DNA of 28,943 nt from the IMG/VR virus record IMGVR_UViG_3300044998_000634, positions 1 through 28,943 of that record. The stretch is one strand, 5' to 3'. The position numbers and the translations under genes were made by a program. Below, piece after piece: positions 1-7,349 of the stretch. Below the pieces are notes generated by a model that saw nothing but the letters and a program-made list of their open reading frames with translations, searched no databases and had not been told where the DNA came from. The DNA comes from a virus. Within the stretch, counting starts at the first letter, position 1; each line of letters opens with the position of its first letter.

Positions 1-435
1 CAGATACTGTTAGACTTGTATAATTGTAACTCTTTGATATACAACGAGTTACATAATAAAACTGATATTGAATATTACAATAGTTTAAGTACACATTATA
101 GTAATTTTATGAGTAATTTTGATGCTAGAACAGTAAAAAAAGAAATAAAAGTAAATAAAAAATTAGAAAATATACAAATACAAACTATAAAAAAACAAAA
201 AACAAACAAAGTAGAACAAATAGAAATACAAAAAGTAAAAAGAATACTACAAAAATATACAAATAATACAAATATAACTGAAGAAGATAAAAGAATACTA
301 CAAAAAATAAAACAAAGAGAGAGATGCAGAAAGTACTACATTAAAAAAAGAAAAGAAGAAAACAAGACATATAAGAGTTACAAATACAATAAAACAATAG
401 AAACTTTACTAAAACAACATAATATACACGTATAA
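1..435 (+). CDS. 3' part of junction-spanning hypothetical gene (292 aa in the circle)
   Basis: This is the C-terminal part of a gene cut by the arbitrary opening of a circular genome. The frame is open from base 1 and continues, in the same frame, the reading frame that starts at 28470 and runs off the right end. Across the 30-base shared end the joined protein is 292 aa. This half is very rich in Lys, Gln and Asn, and its last 60 residues are strongly basic (KQRERCRKYYIKKRKEE), which would suit nucleic-acid binding. A TTG at 16 in the same frame could be mistaken for a start, but the frame is already open upstream, so it is not needed. I recognise no family. Position in the early arc suggests an early or replication role, which is inference only. 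Confidence 0.75.
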   Translation, partial: QILLDLYNCNSLIYNELHNKTDIEYYNSLSTHYSNFMSNFDARTVKKEIKVNKKLENIQIQTIKKQKTNKVEQIEIQKVKRILQKYTNNTNITEEDKRILQKIKQRERCRKYYIKKRKEENKTYKSYKYNKTIETLLKQHNIHV

Positions 436-606
436 TTAGTGATTCACATTAGTCATTCACCGATTATTTTTATACGTTCGTCTATAAATTTAATACGTTT
501 ATCGAAAAGTTGTAAAAAAAGTATAAAAATACTTGCAAAATCGCGAAATTGACTTTAACTTTGTTATATATAAAGTATAAAAAAAACACCACAACACCAC
601 AACACC
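436..606 (+). promoter_or_regulatory. Early promoter A with operator-like palindrome and CA-rich leader
   Basis: A Bacteroidota-type promoter is visible: TTG at 533-535, a 20-bp spacer, and TAACTTTG at 556-563. The palindrome AAGTAT-AAAA-ATACTT (519-534) overlaps the TTG and is a plausible repressor site. The leader runs through a CAACACCA-type repeat directly into the ATG at 607. The segment from about 510 to 610 is repeated almost exactly at 847-945. I see no intrinsic terminator for the upstream gene in 436-500. Confidence 0.75.
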
Positions 607-837
607 ATGGAAAACATCACCACCACCACCACCACCACTACTAACAAGATATTTACACATACAGTAAGAGATGTTGTAACTATCAACTTCACATTAGAGC
701 GTGATGTATTTATTAAAATATACAGTAAAAAAGGTTGTACCAAAAGATGGTTCGGATGGCATTACGATATTAACATTTTGAGAGAAGTATTAGATGCCAA
801 CAACATCAAATATGAAGTTGTAAAAATAGAAGAATAA
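607..837 (+). CDS. Small hypothetical early protein, Thr-rich N-terminus (76 aa)
   Basis: I do not recognise this protein. Residues 5-12 are eight consecutive threonines, encoded by an ACC/ACT run that continues the CA-rich leader. The rest is a compact, mixed-charge domain (about residues 16-76) containing a KRWFGWHYD stretch and ending in NIKYEVVKIEE. It looks soluble, with no membrane segment. The ATG at 607 is chosen because it follows promoter A and its leader, and because the same leader-plus-ATGGAAA arrangement occurs at 943. Being the first gene behind a host-type promoter, with a possible operator, suggests early, regulated expression. Host takeover or anti-defence is one possibility, with no motif to support it. 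Confidence 0.7.
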   Translation: MENITTTTTTTTNKIFTHTVRDVVTINFTLERDVFIKIYSKKGCTKRWFGWHYDINILREVLDANNIKYEVVKIEE

Positions 838-942
838 AAAAAAAACTTGTAAAAAAAGTATAAAAATACTTGCAAAATCAAAAAATCGACTTTATATTTG
901 TTATATATAAAGTATAAAAAAACACCACAACACCACAACACT
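838..942 (+). promoter_or_regulatory. Early promoter B, duplicate of promoter A
   Basis: TTG at 870-872, a 20-bp spacer and TATATTTG at 893-900 form a Bacteroidota-type promoter. The palindrome AAGTAT-AAAA-ATACTT recurs at 856-871 and again overlaps the TTG. The downstream leader matches that of promoter A almost base for base and ends at the ATG at 943. Promoters, palindromes and leaders of A and B lie 336-337 bp apart, so the whole regulatory module has been duplicated. Confidence 0.8.
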
Positions 943-1779
943 ATGGAAACCACCAACACCACCACAACCAAAACTCACACTTACACTACAAACAGTGTAA
1001 TGACACAAACAATTAAAAATGACTGTGTAAACTTCGAAATGAAGAAAAAAGAAGTTACAATAACAGTTAATGATATAAAAGTAAAAGATGTAATCGATTT
1101 TTTGGAATTGAACTACACTAATATGTTTACTGTTGATTGTACAAAAACATACACAAATGAAGTAGTAGATATCGAAAATGTAAAAAATGACAAAATTGTT
1201 GATTTAGATGATATTTATATTAACGAAAACACAAAAGAAATACAAAAACAAAAAATTGAAAACAATGTTTGTGTTATAAACAGTAAAATAATACAAATAG
1301 TAAGTACTGTTAATAACTACAACACAGTAAATATAAACTTTACTAAAACAACAAAAAAACAAATAAGAAAGATACAAGATAACATAGTTAACTACTTATT
1401 AGAAAAAAGTGTAGTTGTAACAGAAGAAGAAAAAGACACGTTTTTTAATGTAAATGTAGAAAAAACACTATATGTTAAATTTGTCGACGATATTTTTTGT
1501 AATTTTTTGAGAGAAAATGAAATGATAAACTACGCTTTTGACTATAATTTCTCAAAAAATGAATTTTTAAGTACAACTGTAAAACTAAATACGTTTGAAG
1601 AACTAAATAAATTTATAAAAAAACACAAGATAAAAGATGTAAAGTATATACATTTCGGATATCAGTTTGATTCTTTACAAAAATGTATGAGACATATATT
1701 AAACAAAAGTAAAATTAACGAAATACAAGACCCTATTCTTGTAAAATATTTAGACTACAATCTTAAACAAGTACTTTAA
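943..1779 (+). CDS. Hypothetical early protein (278 aa)
   Basis: Unknown protein. The frame is open from a TTG at 898, but that TTG lies inside the promoter -7 box. The ATG at 943, in the same leader context as the gene at 607, is the supported start. The N-terminus is Thr/Asn/His-rich (METTNTTTTKTHTYTTNS). The remainder is an acidic/basic mixed, Asn- and Lys-rich protein without membrane segments, signal peptide or recognisable catalytic motif. A short Lys-rich stretch (FIKKHKIKDVKYIHFG) lies near residue 230. It may be paralogous in regulation, but not visibly in sequence, to the gene at 607. Early-gene placement is the only clue to function. Confidence 0.75.
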   Translation: METTNTTTTKTHTYTTNSVMTQTIKNDCVNFEMKKKEVTITVNDIKVKDVIDFLELNYTNMFTVDCTKTYTNEVVDIENVKNDKIVDLDDIYINENTKEIQKQKIENNVCVINSKIIQIVSTVNNYNTVNINFTKTTKKQIRKIQDNIVNYLLEKSVVVTEEEKDTFFNVNVEKTLYVKFVDDIFCNFLRENEMINYAFDYNFSKNEFLSTTVKLNTFEELNKFIKKHKIKDVKYIHFGYQFDSLQKCMRHILNKSKINEIQDPILVKYLDYNLKQVL

Positions 1780-1800
1780 TAAACCAAAATAAAAAAAAAA

Positions 1801-1962
1801 ATGGAGAACACTATGGAAAATACAGTTAAAACACAAACACAAACACAAACAGAAAAAGTAGTTATTGTATACACACAAAAAAACGAAGATTACTATAACG
1901 AATACTTAGCAAAAATGAAAGAAGATGAAGAACTAGATAACGAGTTTGTGTGTTTAGAGTAA
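1801..1962 (+). CDS. Small acidic hypothetical protein (53 aa)
   Basis: A 53-codon frame begins 21 bp after the previous stop and ends shortly before the terminator at 1995. It starts ATGGAGAACACTATGGAA; a second in-frame ATG at 1813 could also be used. The N-terminus contains TQTQTQT encoded by CAAACA repeats, the same CA-rich 5' coding bias seen in the other early genes. The C-terminal half is acidic (KEDEELDNEF). No family is recognised. Its bias, position and spacing argue that it is translated, but it is too short to be sure. Confidence 0.55.
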   Translation: MENTMENTVKTQTQTQTEKVVIVYTQKNEDYYNEYLAKMKEDEELDNEFVCLE

Positions 1963-1994
1963 AAAATGGGGATTGTATTATTTTCATATTTGAG

Positions 1995-2023
1995 AAAAGG
2001 GAGCTGAAAAGCTCCCTTTTTTT
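1995..2023. terminator. Bidirectional intrinsic terminator between early and late arcs
   Basis: Perfect 11-bp arms, AAAAGGGAGCT (1995-2005) and AGCTCCCTTTT (2010-2020), surround a GAAA tetraloop and are followed by T's to 2023. On the other strand the A-rich left flank gives a shorter U-tract. It lies exactly where the plus-strand early genes and the minus-strand late genes converge, and the stop of the 2022-2303 gene is inside the T-tract. Confidence 0.9.
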
Positions 2024-2303
2024 ATTCTTCTATTCTTGTTTTGAGAGATTGTATCGCGATTCTCAACTCTATCAAAATATCATTCTGTTTCTCGACATTA
2101 TTTTCTAATTTTTGTATTGTCGTCTGTAATCGCGTTAAATCATTATTTACAATATTTCTTTGATCCGATATAGCTTCAGTCAATTGTTCTTGTTGTAACT
2201 CCATTTTCGATATTTTATTCTGCATTTGATACCAAATACGTAATAATGTTGCAGCTTGTGCTATTAAAAAGAATAATATAGAGTTGTCCCATGTGATTTC
2301 CAT
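2022..2303 (-). CDS. Membrane-anchored coiled-coil protein, possible holin or spanin-like lysis protein (93 aa)
   Basis: Residues 8-25 (ILFFLIAQAATLLRIWYQ) form one probable N-terminal membrane segment. From about residue 30 to the end the protein is a polar heptad-like helix, rich in Gln, Leu, Glu and Ile, which should make a coiled coil. The architecture, the small size and the place as last gene of the late arc would suit a holin or inner-membrane spanin. XhlA-like proteins have the reverse order, with the membrane segment at the C-terminus. No partner endolysin is recognisable nearby, so the lysis role is inference from topology and position. Confidence 0.6.
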   Translation of the reverse strand: MEITWDNSILFFLIAQAATLLRIWYQMQNKISKMELQQEQLTEAISDQRNIVNNDLTRLQTTIQKLENNVEKQNDILIELRIAIQSLKTRIEE

Positions 2304-2349
2304 TTTTGTGATAAATATACTTTTTTATATAATTATATATTTTTAATAC

Positions 2350-3027
2350 TTAAAAATTCGTTTTTTTGATTTGTTTTATAACATCCCATTTCAATTTTTT
2401 AATAATACAATAAATATAAAGTGTACGCTGTATACTGTACCAAGCGCGACTATCATAACCCCAGCTCGTAACATCTAATGTTTTATCTAACCATTCAAAA
2501 TATTCTAAAAAAATATCTTTTTTCATAAAAAATTGGTCTCCAATACACCAAATTTTATCTTTTGTCTTAATATTACTTTCTATTCTACTCTCACTTATAC
2601 TTTTTGTCAAAAAAAATAAATATTCTGGTCTATTGTTAAATTTAGAAATATACATAGTGTTAGTAACTAACACATCAGAATCTAGTTTTTCAAACAATAA
2701 ATTTCTGTAAAACTGTACATCGTCTTCATATGTGTTATCTGTTTGTAAAAAAGATATGTGTGTAGTATCATCATCAATTAAATTATTTTTTACAACAGCA
2801 AAAAATGCTGTATAATTTTTTAGTATATCGTTTTTGTCTTCAATGTTAAAATGTAAATCTTTACAAATTATAACATTTTTTAACTTTTTAAGTCCGTGGG
2901 AATTTTGATTACTTACATATAGTATTTTACAGTTATCCCAAAATTTTATATACTTTTCGTAATGCTGTAAAATGTATTTTTTGTCTGAACTTATAATAAA
3001 TGTTTGATGTTTCATATTTGTATTCAT
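2350..3027 (-). CDS. Hypothetical protein, possible glycosyltransferase-like (225 aa)
   Basis: A 225-aa soluble protein of uncertain function. The N-terminal half alternates predicted strands and helices (TFIISSDKKYILQHYEKYIKFW, then CKILYVSN). A central LQTDNTYEDD and a later WCIGDQFFMKKDIFLEYFEWL recall the sugar-nucleotide and acceptor segments of small GT-A-like or capsular-polysaccharide glycosyltransferases. I see no unambiguous DxD site. It sits between the connector and the membrane coiled-coil gene, where phages often place host-interaction or lysis genes. A glycosyltransferase could decorate virions or the host surface; a structural role is also possible. Confidence 0.55.
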   Translation of the reverse strand: MNTNMKHQTFIISSDKKYILQHYEKYIKFWDNCKILYVSNQNSHGLKKLKNVIICKDLHFNIEDKNDILKNYTAFFAVVKNNLIDDDTTHISFLQTDNTYEDDVQFYRNLLFEKLDSDVLVTNTMYISKFNNRPEYLFFLTKSISESRIESNIKTKDKIWCIGDQFFMKKDIFLEYFEWLDKTLDVTSWGYDSRAWYSIQRTLYIYCIIKKLKWDVIKQIKKTNF

Positions 3028-3035
3028 ATTTTTTT

Positions 3036-3557
3036 TTAGTATCTCGAATTTTTTGGTAGTTTTGGACTAAACAAAATAGTATCTAATGTTCTGTGTTGTT
3101 TATCAACACATTCACAATTGACAGATTTTTTAAATTCTGGATAGTCTTCTATATTATCATTTAAAAATTTTACAAGTTTAATAATAAAAGACTGTAGTAT
3201 ACTCTCACTGCTTTTTTTAACATATAGCATGTCGTCTAAATTTGTAGTATTAGCAGTATCGCTTGTAAGTTGGACAACCCCCTGTTCCCTCGTCTTAAAA
3301 TGCAAAAATGGCAAAGTTTGTATATAAACACTAAAACTTATAACATATTTTAAGTGTTCTTTTATCAATTTATCAATTTCTGGTGTTACAGTACTACTTA
3401 ACTCATTTTGTATTCTGTTGTATAAGTCTTCCCCTAGAATTTCATACACTTGTACTAATTGAGTAGTACGATTACACTTATCAATAATTGTTTCATCAAC
3501 ATTATTTGAAAAGGGAGCTGTCTCTTTTATTGTATTATTACTTACTATCAGATTCAT
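3036..3557 (-). CDS. Probable head-tail connector/adaptor protein (173 aa)
   Basis: The protein has an IxxLGEDLYNRIxNEL segment near residues 38-52, followed by a long helical part (LIKEHLKYVISFSVYIQTLPFLHFKTREQGVVQLTSD in outline, residues about 64-100). This pattern resembles the small connector proteins found next to portals in Bacteroidota phages (DUF6712-like, functionally like HK97 gp6). It overlaps the end of the portal gene by 20 nt, so translation is probably coupled. It would extend the portal ring and provide the docking face for the tail. The assignment relies on this pattern and on adjacency to the portal. Confidence 0.6.
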   Translation of the reverse strand: MNLIVSNNTIKETAPFSNNVDETIIDKCNRTTQLVQVYEILGEDLYNRIQNELSSTVTPEIDKLIKEHLKYVISFSVYIQTLPFLHFKTREQGVVQLTSDTANTTNLDDMLYVKKSSESILQSFIIKLVKFLNDNIEDYPEFKKSVNCECVDKQHRTLDTILFSPKLPKNSRY

Positions 3558-4653
3558 TTTCTTGTAAATTTTTTGGATTTTTGAATTTAAATTGAGCGGT
3601 TGTATTTAGAAAAGGTAACAGACTGTTAACTTCAGTCTCAATTATTTTTCTAATAGGTAAAATTACGGATTCCATAAACAATTTTTTCCCTTCGACTATA
3701 GTACTACCATCGCCACTCAATGTCGAACCAGAAGGTAGACCCAAAATTGTGGGTGATGAAACTTCGTGTGCCATTATAATGTCTTGTCTAATTGTATTAA
3801 GTAAAGGGGTAACATCTCTTTCCCCCGGGTTATTAGAGAAAGGTATAAAATTTACAGGATTATCCTTATCTCCGTTCACAATTAAGAGTTTACCAGCATT
3901 TCCAGAACCTACAAATTCATCCGCAAACTCTTTTTTGATGCTATTTGTGGTTGTTTTGCTCATTTCTATCGGTAGTTGAAGGACACCATTTGGCGTGAAC
4001 GAGTTCAAAATTAAGTTTTTAGTAAAGTTTATAAGTTCAATTTCTGTTAGAATACTATTGTAAGCGGAAAAATAGGAAGGTAATGGATAGTAAGTGCTTA
4101 CAGGATTATACATTTTATAGTAAAATACTGTATTGTTTTTTTGATATTCGTAATTAAATTTACTTATAAAAATAGGCTTATGCTTATATGTTGCTTTTGT
4201 CCAATCCGAGCTATACCAATACCCGGTATCGTAATTGTTATTTTCATTTTTTTTAGTGTCCATACCAGCTCTAAGCGTTTGAAAATTGATATGTACCATG
4301 TCCCCTAAAAAATTATAATATTCTAGTGGAATCATCTCAATTGCGAATCCACCAAATAAAATTAGGTCTGTTGCGATTTTACGTATAAATAATTCTATAC
4401 CATTCCCATTGTCGATATTGTCAGCAATTTTAGCGTTATCAAATTCGATGCCGTCTTGCATTATCATATCGACTTTTTTATTTACGATGCTCGAATGAAT
4501 AGGACTGTTTATATACAAATCTGTTAATCGTTGGGGGAGTAAATTATCAAAATCGTAAGGGACATAACCTCTACCCAGCAATTCTCCGGATAAATCGGGG
4601 GTGTAAGTATTAGTGTTACTTACATTTACAAACTTAAAATCGTTACTTATCAT
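3538..4653 (-). CDS. Portal protein (371 aa)
   Basis: A dodecameric portal forms the DNA channel at one capsid vertex. Supporting features are the N-terminal LPQRLTDLYINSPIHSSIVNKKVDMI region, an early IRKIATDLILFGGFAIEMI helix (about residues 90-108), and a central strand-rich clip-like region. The C-terminal DIIMAHEVSSPTILGLPSGSTLSGDGS segment (about residues 290-320) matches portals in which this loop precedes the long wing helix. At 371 aa it is slightly short for the family. It starts at an ATG preceded by a near-palindromic motif at 4655-4670. It is far from the terminase in this genome, which is unusual for tailed phages. Confidence 0.85.
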   Translation of the reverse strand: MISNDFKFVNVSNTNTYTPDLSGELLGRGYVPYDFDNLLPQRLTDLYINSPIHSSIVNKKVDMIMQDGIEFDNAKIADNIDNGNGIELFIRKIATDLILFGGFAIEMIPLEYYNFLGDMVHINFQTLRAGMDTKKNENNNYDTGYWYSSDWTKATYKHKPIFISKFNYEYQKNNTVFYYKMYNPVSTYYPLPSYFSAYNSILTEIELINFTKNLILNSFTPNGVLQLPIEMSKTTTNSIKKEFADEFVGSGNAGKLLIVNGDKDNPVNFIPFSNNPGERDVTPLLNTIRQDIIMAHEVSSPTILGLPSGSTLSGDGSTIVEGKKLFMESVILPIRKIIETEVNSLLPFLNTTAQFKFKNPKNLQENESDSK

Positions 4654-4680
4654 ATTAGTATGTATACTAAATGTTAATAA
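4654..4680 (-). promoter_or_regulatory. Candidate late initiation motif upstream of the portal gene
   Basis: Read on the minus strand, TTATTAAC is followed by TTAGTAT-AC-ATACTAA (7-bp arms, 2-bp spacer) and then the start codon. This is one copy of a motif (TTATTAA, 10-13 nt, ATACTAATATG) also found at several other unit starts. It does not match the host TAnnTTTG promoter. Whether it is a promoter, operator or translation signal is unknown. Confidence 0.45.
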
Positions 4681-4690
4681 AAGTGTGTGT

Positions 4691-4722
4691 AATGTTTATA
4701 TAATGTTTATATAATGTTATAT
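4691..4722. repeat. Three tandem 11-bp AT-rich repeats
   Basis: AATGTTTATAT occurs at 4691-4701 and 4702-4712, with a 10-bp shortened third copy at 4713-4722. The array covers the last bases of the fibre gene and the gap before the portal gene. It may be part of the portal promoter region or simply a slippage product. Confidence 0.7.
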
Positions 4723-6054
4723 AATCATCCAATCATTTAATGTAGCTACATATATTAGTTTTATACTAGTCTTATTACCAGTTAAAATGTAAGGACTCGC
4801 TACTAAATTTATTGTTTCGGTATTGTGTGCGTTTATATCTAAATTACCCCCGTCACTTTTTTTGATAATTATAACTCGTCCGTCCTGTGGGTCTTCGGGG
4901 AGAACTAAAACTGGTATATTAGTTGCATTTATAATTAAAAGATATTCGTCTTGGTCTAAACTTATAAAAGAAGCAGTAAAATTTGTTACATCTTTAGTTT
5001 TTACGTGTACAGGGGTAGCTAATTTTAATCCTTTTTCGTCTAAAATTAAACTATTATTAAAATTAGATGTGTTAAAATCTGAAACTTCTAAAACAATAGA
5101 AGCTGTATCAGCAAAATCTTCACATTTTTTTTGTATTCTAGCTAACACATTTGTACTAGAAATAACACAATCATCTGTAATTTCGTTTAAAAATTTCGAA
5201 ATTGAACGACTATAATTAGTAGTATCTAACAGTAAAGTTTCTGTAATTCCAGCTTGTGCGGGCGTAAATGAGTCTTCTATACCTACACGTTTGTAATAAT
5301 TAAAATTATTACTTGTATCTGCAACTGTTTGTATAATAGATGTTGCTCCTTCTGCTGTATCGGGTCCAACGTAATTTAAATTGTTAACTGTGTGTGAACC
5401 AAATATCATTTGGTAACCTGCGCTTGTACCGTTTCCACTTTGTGTGTAAAATACTTCTCCTGTGGGTTCCCACGCAATATTATTCCAAAATAAAGTATCC
5501 CCCTTAAATGTCCCAGGTTGAACAGGCGTGTTAACATTATTGTTATTATTATTTAACACGTTAACAGCAGTTATAGTATACCCACCCGTTTGGTCTGCGT
5601 TTGGCGATGCACTTATTTCCAAAACTTTTAAGTGTCCAGTAGGGATTGCAGGCGCTACAGGGTTTGGGGATGGTACACCAACAGTATAAACTACTGTGTT
5701 TGTCGGACTAAGCGATATAATATCAATCCGAGGGTCGTTTATATCACCCGGAGACAAAATTATATTTCCCGCATTTGCGATATTATAAACGACAGCGTTA
5801 ATTTGATAAGTGCCACTTGTGTATAGAATGCGATTCGCATTTGGACTAACATCTAAACTAAAATTGAGTCCAGATACGATACCATCTAAAAAATAAGGAA
5901 TGTTAACATCTACAATTGTATTATCATTTTTTGTCAGTCTTAATATACCATTAGACGGGATTGTTGCAGATACAACAGAGTCATCAATCAAATTAGCATG
6001 TTGATTGATGGCGGGGATGATTTCGCAAGGGGTAGTAATTTGGTCGGCTGCCAT
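4717..6054 (-). CDS. Probable tail fibre / receptor-binding structural protein (445 aa)
   Basis: This protein is rich in Thr, Asn, Ser, Ile and Val, low in Cys and almost entirely beta-strand in character, as in fibres and spikes. The N-terminal 120 residues, with repeated short strands and loops, would attach to the virion. A PQPGTFKGDTLFWNNIAWEPTGE segment around residue 180 resembles the 'GDTLFWNGTAW' linkers common in phage fibres. The C-terminus (about residues 385-445: GRVIIIKKSDGGNLDI through IKLIYVATLNDWMII) matches the terminal beta-sandwich typical of trimeric fibre tips. It probably forms the adhesin or a shaft component. It follows the tail-tube-like genes with an 11-nt gap. Confidence 0.65.
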   Translation of the reverse strand: MAADQITTPCEIIPAINQHANLIDDSVVSATIPSNGILRLTKNDNTIVDVNIPYFLDGIVSGLNFSLDVSPNANRILYTSGTYQINAVVYNIANAGNIILSPGDINDPRIDIISLSPTNTVVYTVGVPSPNPVAPAIPTGHLKVLEISASPNADQTGGYTITAVNVLNNNNNNVNTPVQPGTFKGDTLFWNNIAWEPTGEVFYTQSGNGTSAGYQMIFGSHTVNNLNYVGPDTAEGATSIIQTVADTSNNFNYYKRVGIEDSFTPAQAGITETLLLDTTNYSRSISKFLNEITDDCVISSTNVLARIQKKCEDFADTASIVLEVSDFNTSNFNNSLILDEKGLKLATPVHVKTKDVTNFTASFISLDQDEYLLIINATNIPVLVLPEDPQDGRVIIIKKSDGGNLDINAHNTETINLVASPYILTGNKTSIKLIYVATLNDWMII

Positions 6055-6065
6055 TTTTTATTTGG

Positions 6066-6275
6066 TTAATTTTGGTTTTGTAAAGAATCTAAGAATTGAG
6101 AATACTCGGAAGCAGAATAATATATTGTACCTCCAGCATTTTCAATTTCTTCAATTTGTTTTTGAGAGAATTGTATCTCTTCTAATTGTATATAGTCTTG
6201 TGTAACAATTTTAACAGTATAATGTTCTGCCAAAATTGAATTTGTGTTTGGAATATGTGCGTAGTTTGATGTCAT
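6066..6275 (-). CDS. Small hypothetical protein between tail genes (69 aa)
   Basis: Unknown. It is a Glu/Gln/Ser-rich 69-aa protein with no membrane segment. Residues 30-50 (IQLEEIQFSQKQIEEIENAG) should be helical. It is packed 3 nt after the stop of the tail-tube paralogue and 11 nt before the fibre gene, so it belongs to the same unit. It could be a fibre-assembly chaperone or a small virion component, on context alone. Confidence 0.6.
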   Translation of the reverse strand: MTSNYAHIPNTNSILAEHYTVKIVTQDYIQLEEIQFSQKQIEEIENAGGTIYYSASEYSQFLDSLQNQN

Positions 6276-6278
6276 TTT

Positions 6279-6902
6279 TTAAGGTAAAAGGTTACAAAGT
6301 TGTTCGGGTGTTAGAAAACATAGCTCTGTTGCAGTCAAATCACATAAACTAAAAATCAAATTAGGTGTTATGTATGTGTTAATATATTCTAAACTTACTT
6401 CTCTTACTAAATATCTTTGTGTTAATTTAGTTAACACTGTCATTATATTTCCTTCTTCATTATTTCCAAGATTTGCGTCGACTGTAGTAACTGTACCACC
6501 CCATTCCCCTATGAGGAACCAATTTAAATTACTATCTTGTATTAAATATATTACGTTTTTTATATTTAGTATACTCTCTACTAAATCTCGCGTTGTTTGC
6601 TGTTGAGAAGATAAACTAAAGTTTACTTCTATATTGTACAAATCCTCATTTTCTACTTTTTTTTGTGTAAAAAAACTATTATTATGTATATGTTGTACTT
6701 CTGTCCAAAAATTCTGTATGCCATTATGTCCAACTATTTTACCAAATTGATTTTGAGATGTCTCTTCTAACAAAAAATGTTCCCCAAAATACTCCCTGTC
6801 ACTTACAAATAGTCTATTTATTGTTCCAACTGCAACAATACAAGGCTGAGTAACACTATTTGGATTAGTAAATGTATTATTTATCTGTTTGTTAAATCTC
6901 AT
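6279..6902 (-). CDS. Tail-tube-like paralogue with Cys/Leu-rich C-terminal extension (207 aa)
   Basis: This protein appears paralogous to the one at 7350-7916. Both have an FWTEV/TWFKV strand, a long polar segment, and then an IYLIQDSNLNWFLIGEWGG versus VVLVQDSSGVWRLFGETLG core, followed by a Y-I-T tail. The present copy adds about 25 residues ending CDLTATELCFLTPEQLCNLLP, with repeated L-C-x-LT elements. It may be a minor tube, cap or neck protein that stacks on the major tube protein, or a decoration protein. It overlaps the next upstream gene by one base (6902), suggesting coupled translation. Confidence 0.6.
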   Translation of the reverse strand: MRFNKQINNTFTNPNSVTQPCIVAVGTINRLFVSDREYFGEHFLLEETSQNQFGKIVGHNGIQNFWTEVQHIHNNSFFTQKKVENEDLYNIEVNFSLSSQQQTTRDLVESILNIKNVIYLIQDSNLNWFLIGEWGGTVTTVDANLGNNEEGNIMTVLTKLTQRYLVREVSLEYINTYITPNLIFSLCDLTATELCFLTPEQLCNLLP

Positions 6903-7249
6903 TAAATATACCCTCCATTTGTGTTATTGTTAATAGAGTCGCCAACTTTTAACAACTCTCTAAATAATATATCGTTATTATAAACAAATCGTAATTCATA
7001 CTCGCCTTCATTTATAAATACTATTCCGTTACTCAAATCCTCATCATTCAAATTTTCTGTTATTTCTAGTAAAAATAATACCCATTTTTCGTATTCAGTT
7101 ACACTATTTAATGTAACAATTTTTAAGATTTCTGGGTTTTTTTGAGTTACTATGTGTAATGCTATATTACTATATATTAAGTTTTGGAAAGACAAGTTGT
7201 CCTTCCAAACGGGTAACTGATTTACAGTATTAGTATAAGTTTGTAACAT
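6902..7249 (-). CDS. Hypothetical tail-associated protein (115 aa)
   Basis: Unknown structural-type protein. It has a GEYELRFVYNNDILFRELLKVGD pattern near residues 80-103 that resembles short beta-rich proteins next to fibre genes in Bacteroidota phages. It is the first gene after the terminator-like hairpin at 7281-7310. Its ATG lies 8 nt after an ATACTAAT motif, so it probably begins its own transcription unit. It ends in a one-base overlap with the gene at 6279-6902. Fibre attachment or chaperone roles are guesses from position. Confidence 0.6.
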   Translation of the reverse strand: MLQTYTNTVNQLPVWKDNLSFQNLIYSNIALHIVTQKNPEILKIVTLNSVTEYEKWVLFLLEITENLNDEDLSNGIVFINEGEYELRFVYNNDILFRELLKVGDSINNNTNGGYI

Positions 7250-7275
7250 AAGTATATTAGTATGTATAGTATTAA
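7250..7275 (-). promoter_or_regulatory. Candidate late initiation motif upstream of the 7249 gene
   Basis: On the minus strand TTATTTAATACTATACATACTAATATACTT (given as its parts TTATTTAA, ATACATACTAAT and ATACTT) leads directly into ATG at 7249. It begins just downstream of a minus-strand terminator, as expected for a fresh promoter. It lacks the host TAnnTTTG box. Confidence 0.45.
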
Positions 7276-7277
7276 AT

Positions 7278-7310
7278 AAAAAAAGTGTGCTCAGTTACGA
7301 ACACACTTTT
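7278..7310 (-). terminator. Intrinsic terminator after the tail-tube-like gene
   Basis: Read on the minus strand, AAAAGTGTG and CACACTTTT (9-bp arms at 7302-7310 and 7281-7289) enclose a 12-nt loop and are followed by a run of seven T's. It lies 40 nt past the stop of the 7350-7916 gene. It would separate the highly expressed capsid/tube genes from the fibre, portal and lysis genes, with read-through or a new promoter feeding the latter. Confidence 0.8.
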
Positions 7311-7349
7311 AGAGTTATGAATACAAATAAAAGTTGAAAAATCTTAAAA

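Noticed and set aside
1-30. Terminal direct repeat as a true packaging repeat
   Set aside because: Thirty bases is very short for biological terminal redundancy, and a gene crosses the join in frame; an assembly overlap of a circular or permuted genome explains it better.
898-942. TTG start at 898 for the gene at 943, and similarly TTG at 27703 for the gene at 27763
   Set aside because: Both TTG codons are inside promoter elements upstream of the expected transcription start; downstream ATGs follow the shared leader pattern.
3749-3979. Plus-strand frames opposite portal, fibre and capsid-region genes (for example 3749-3979, 4823-5215, 9056-10183)
   Set aside because: They are antisense shadows of strongly supported structural genes, without promoters or start signals.
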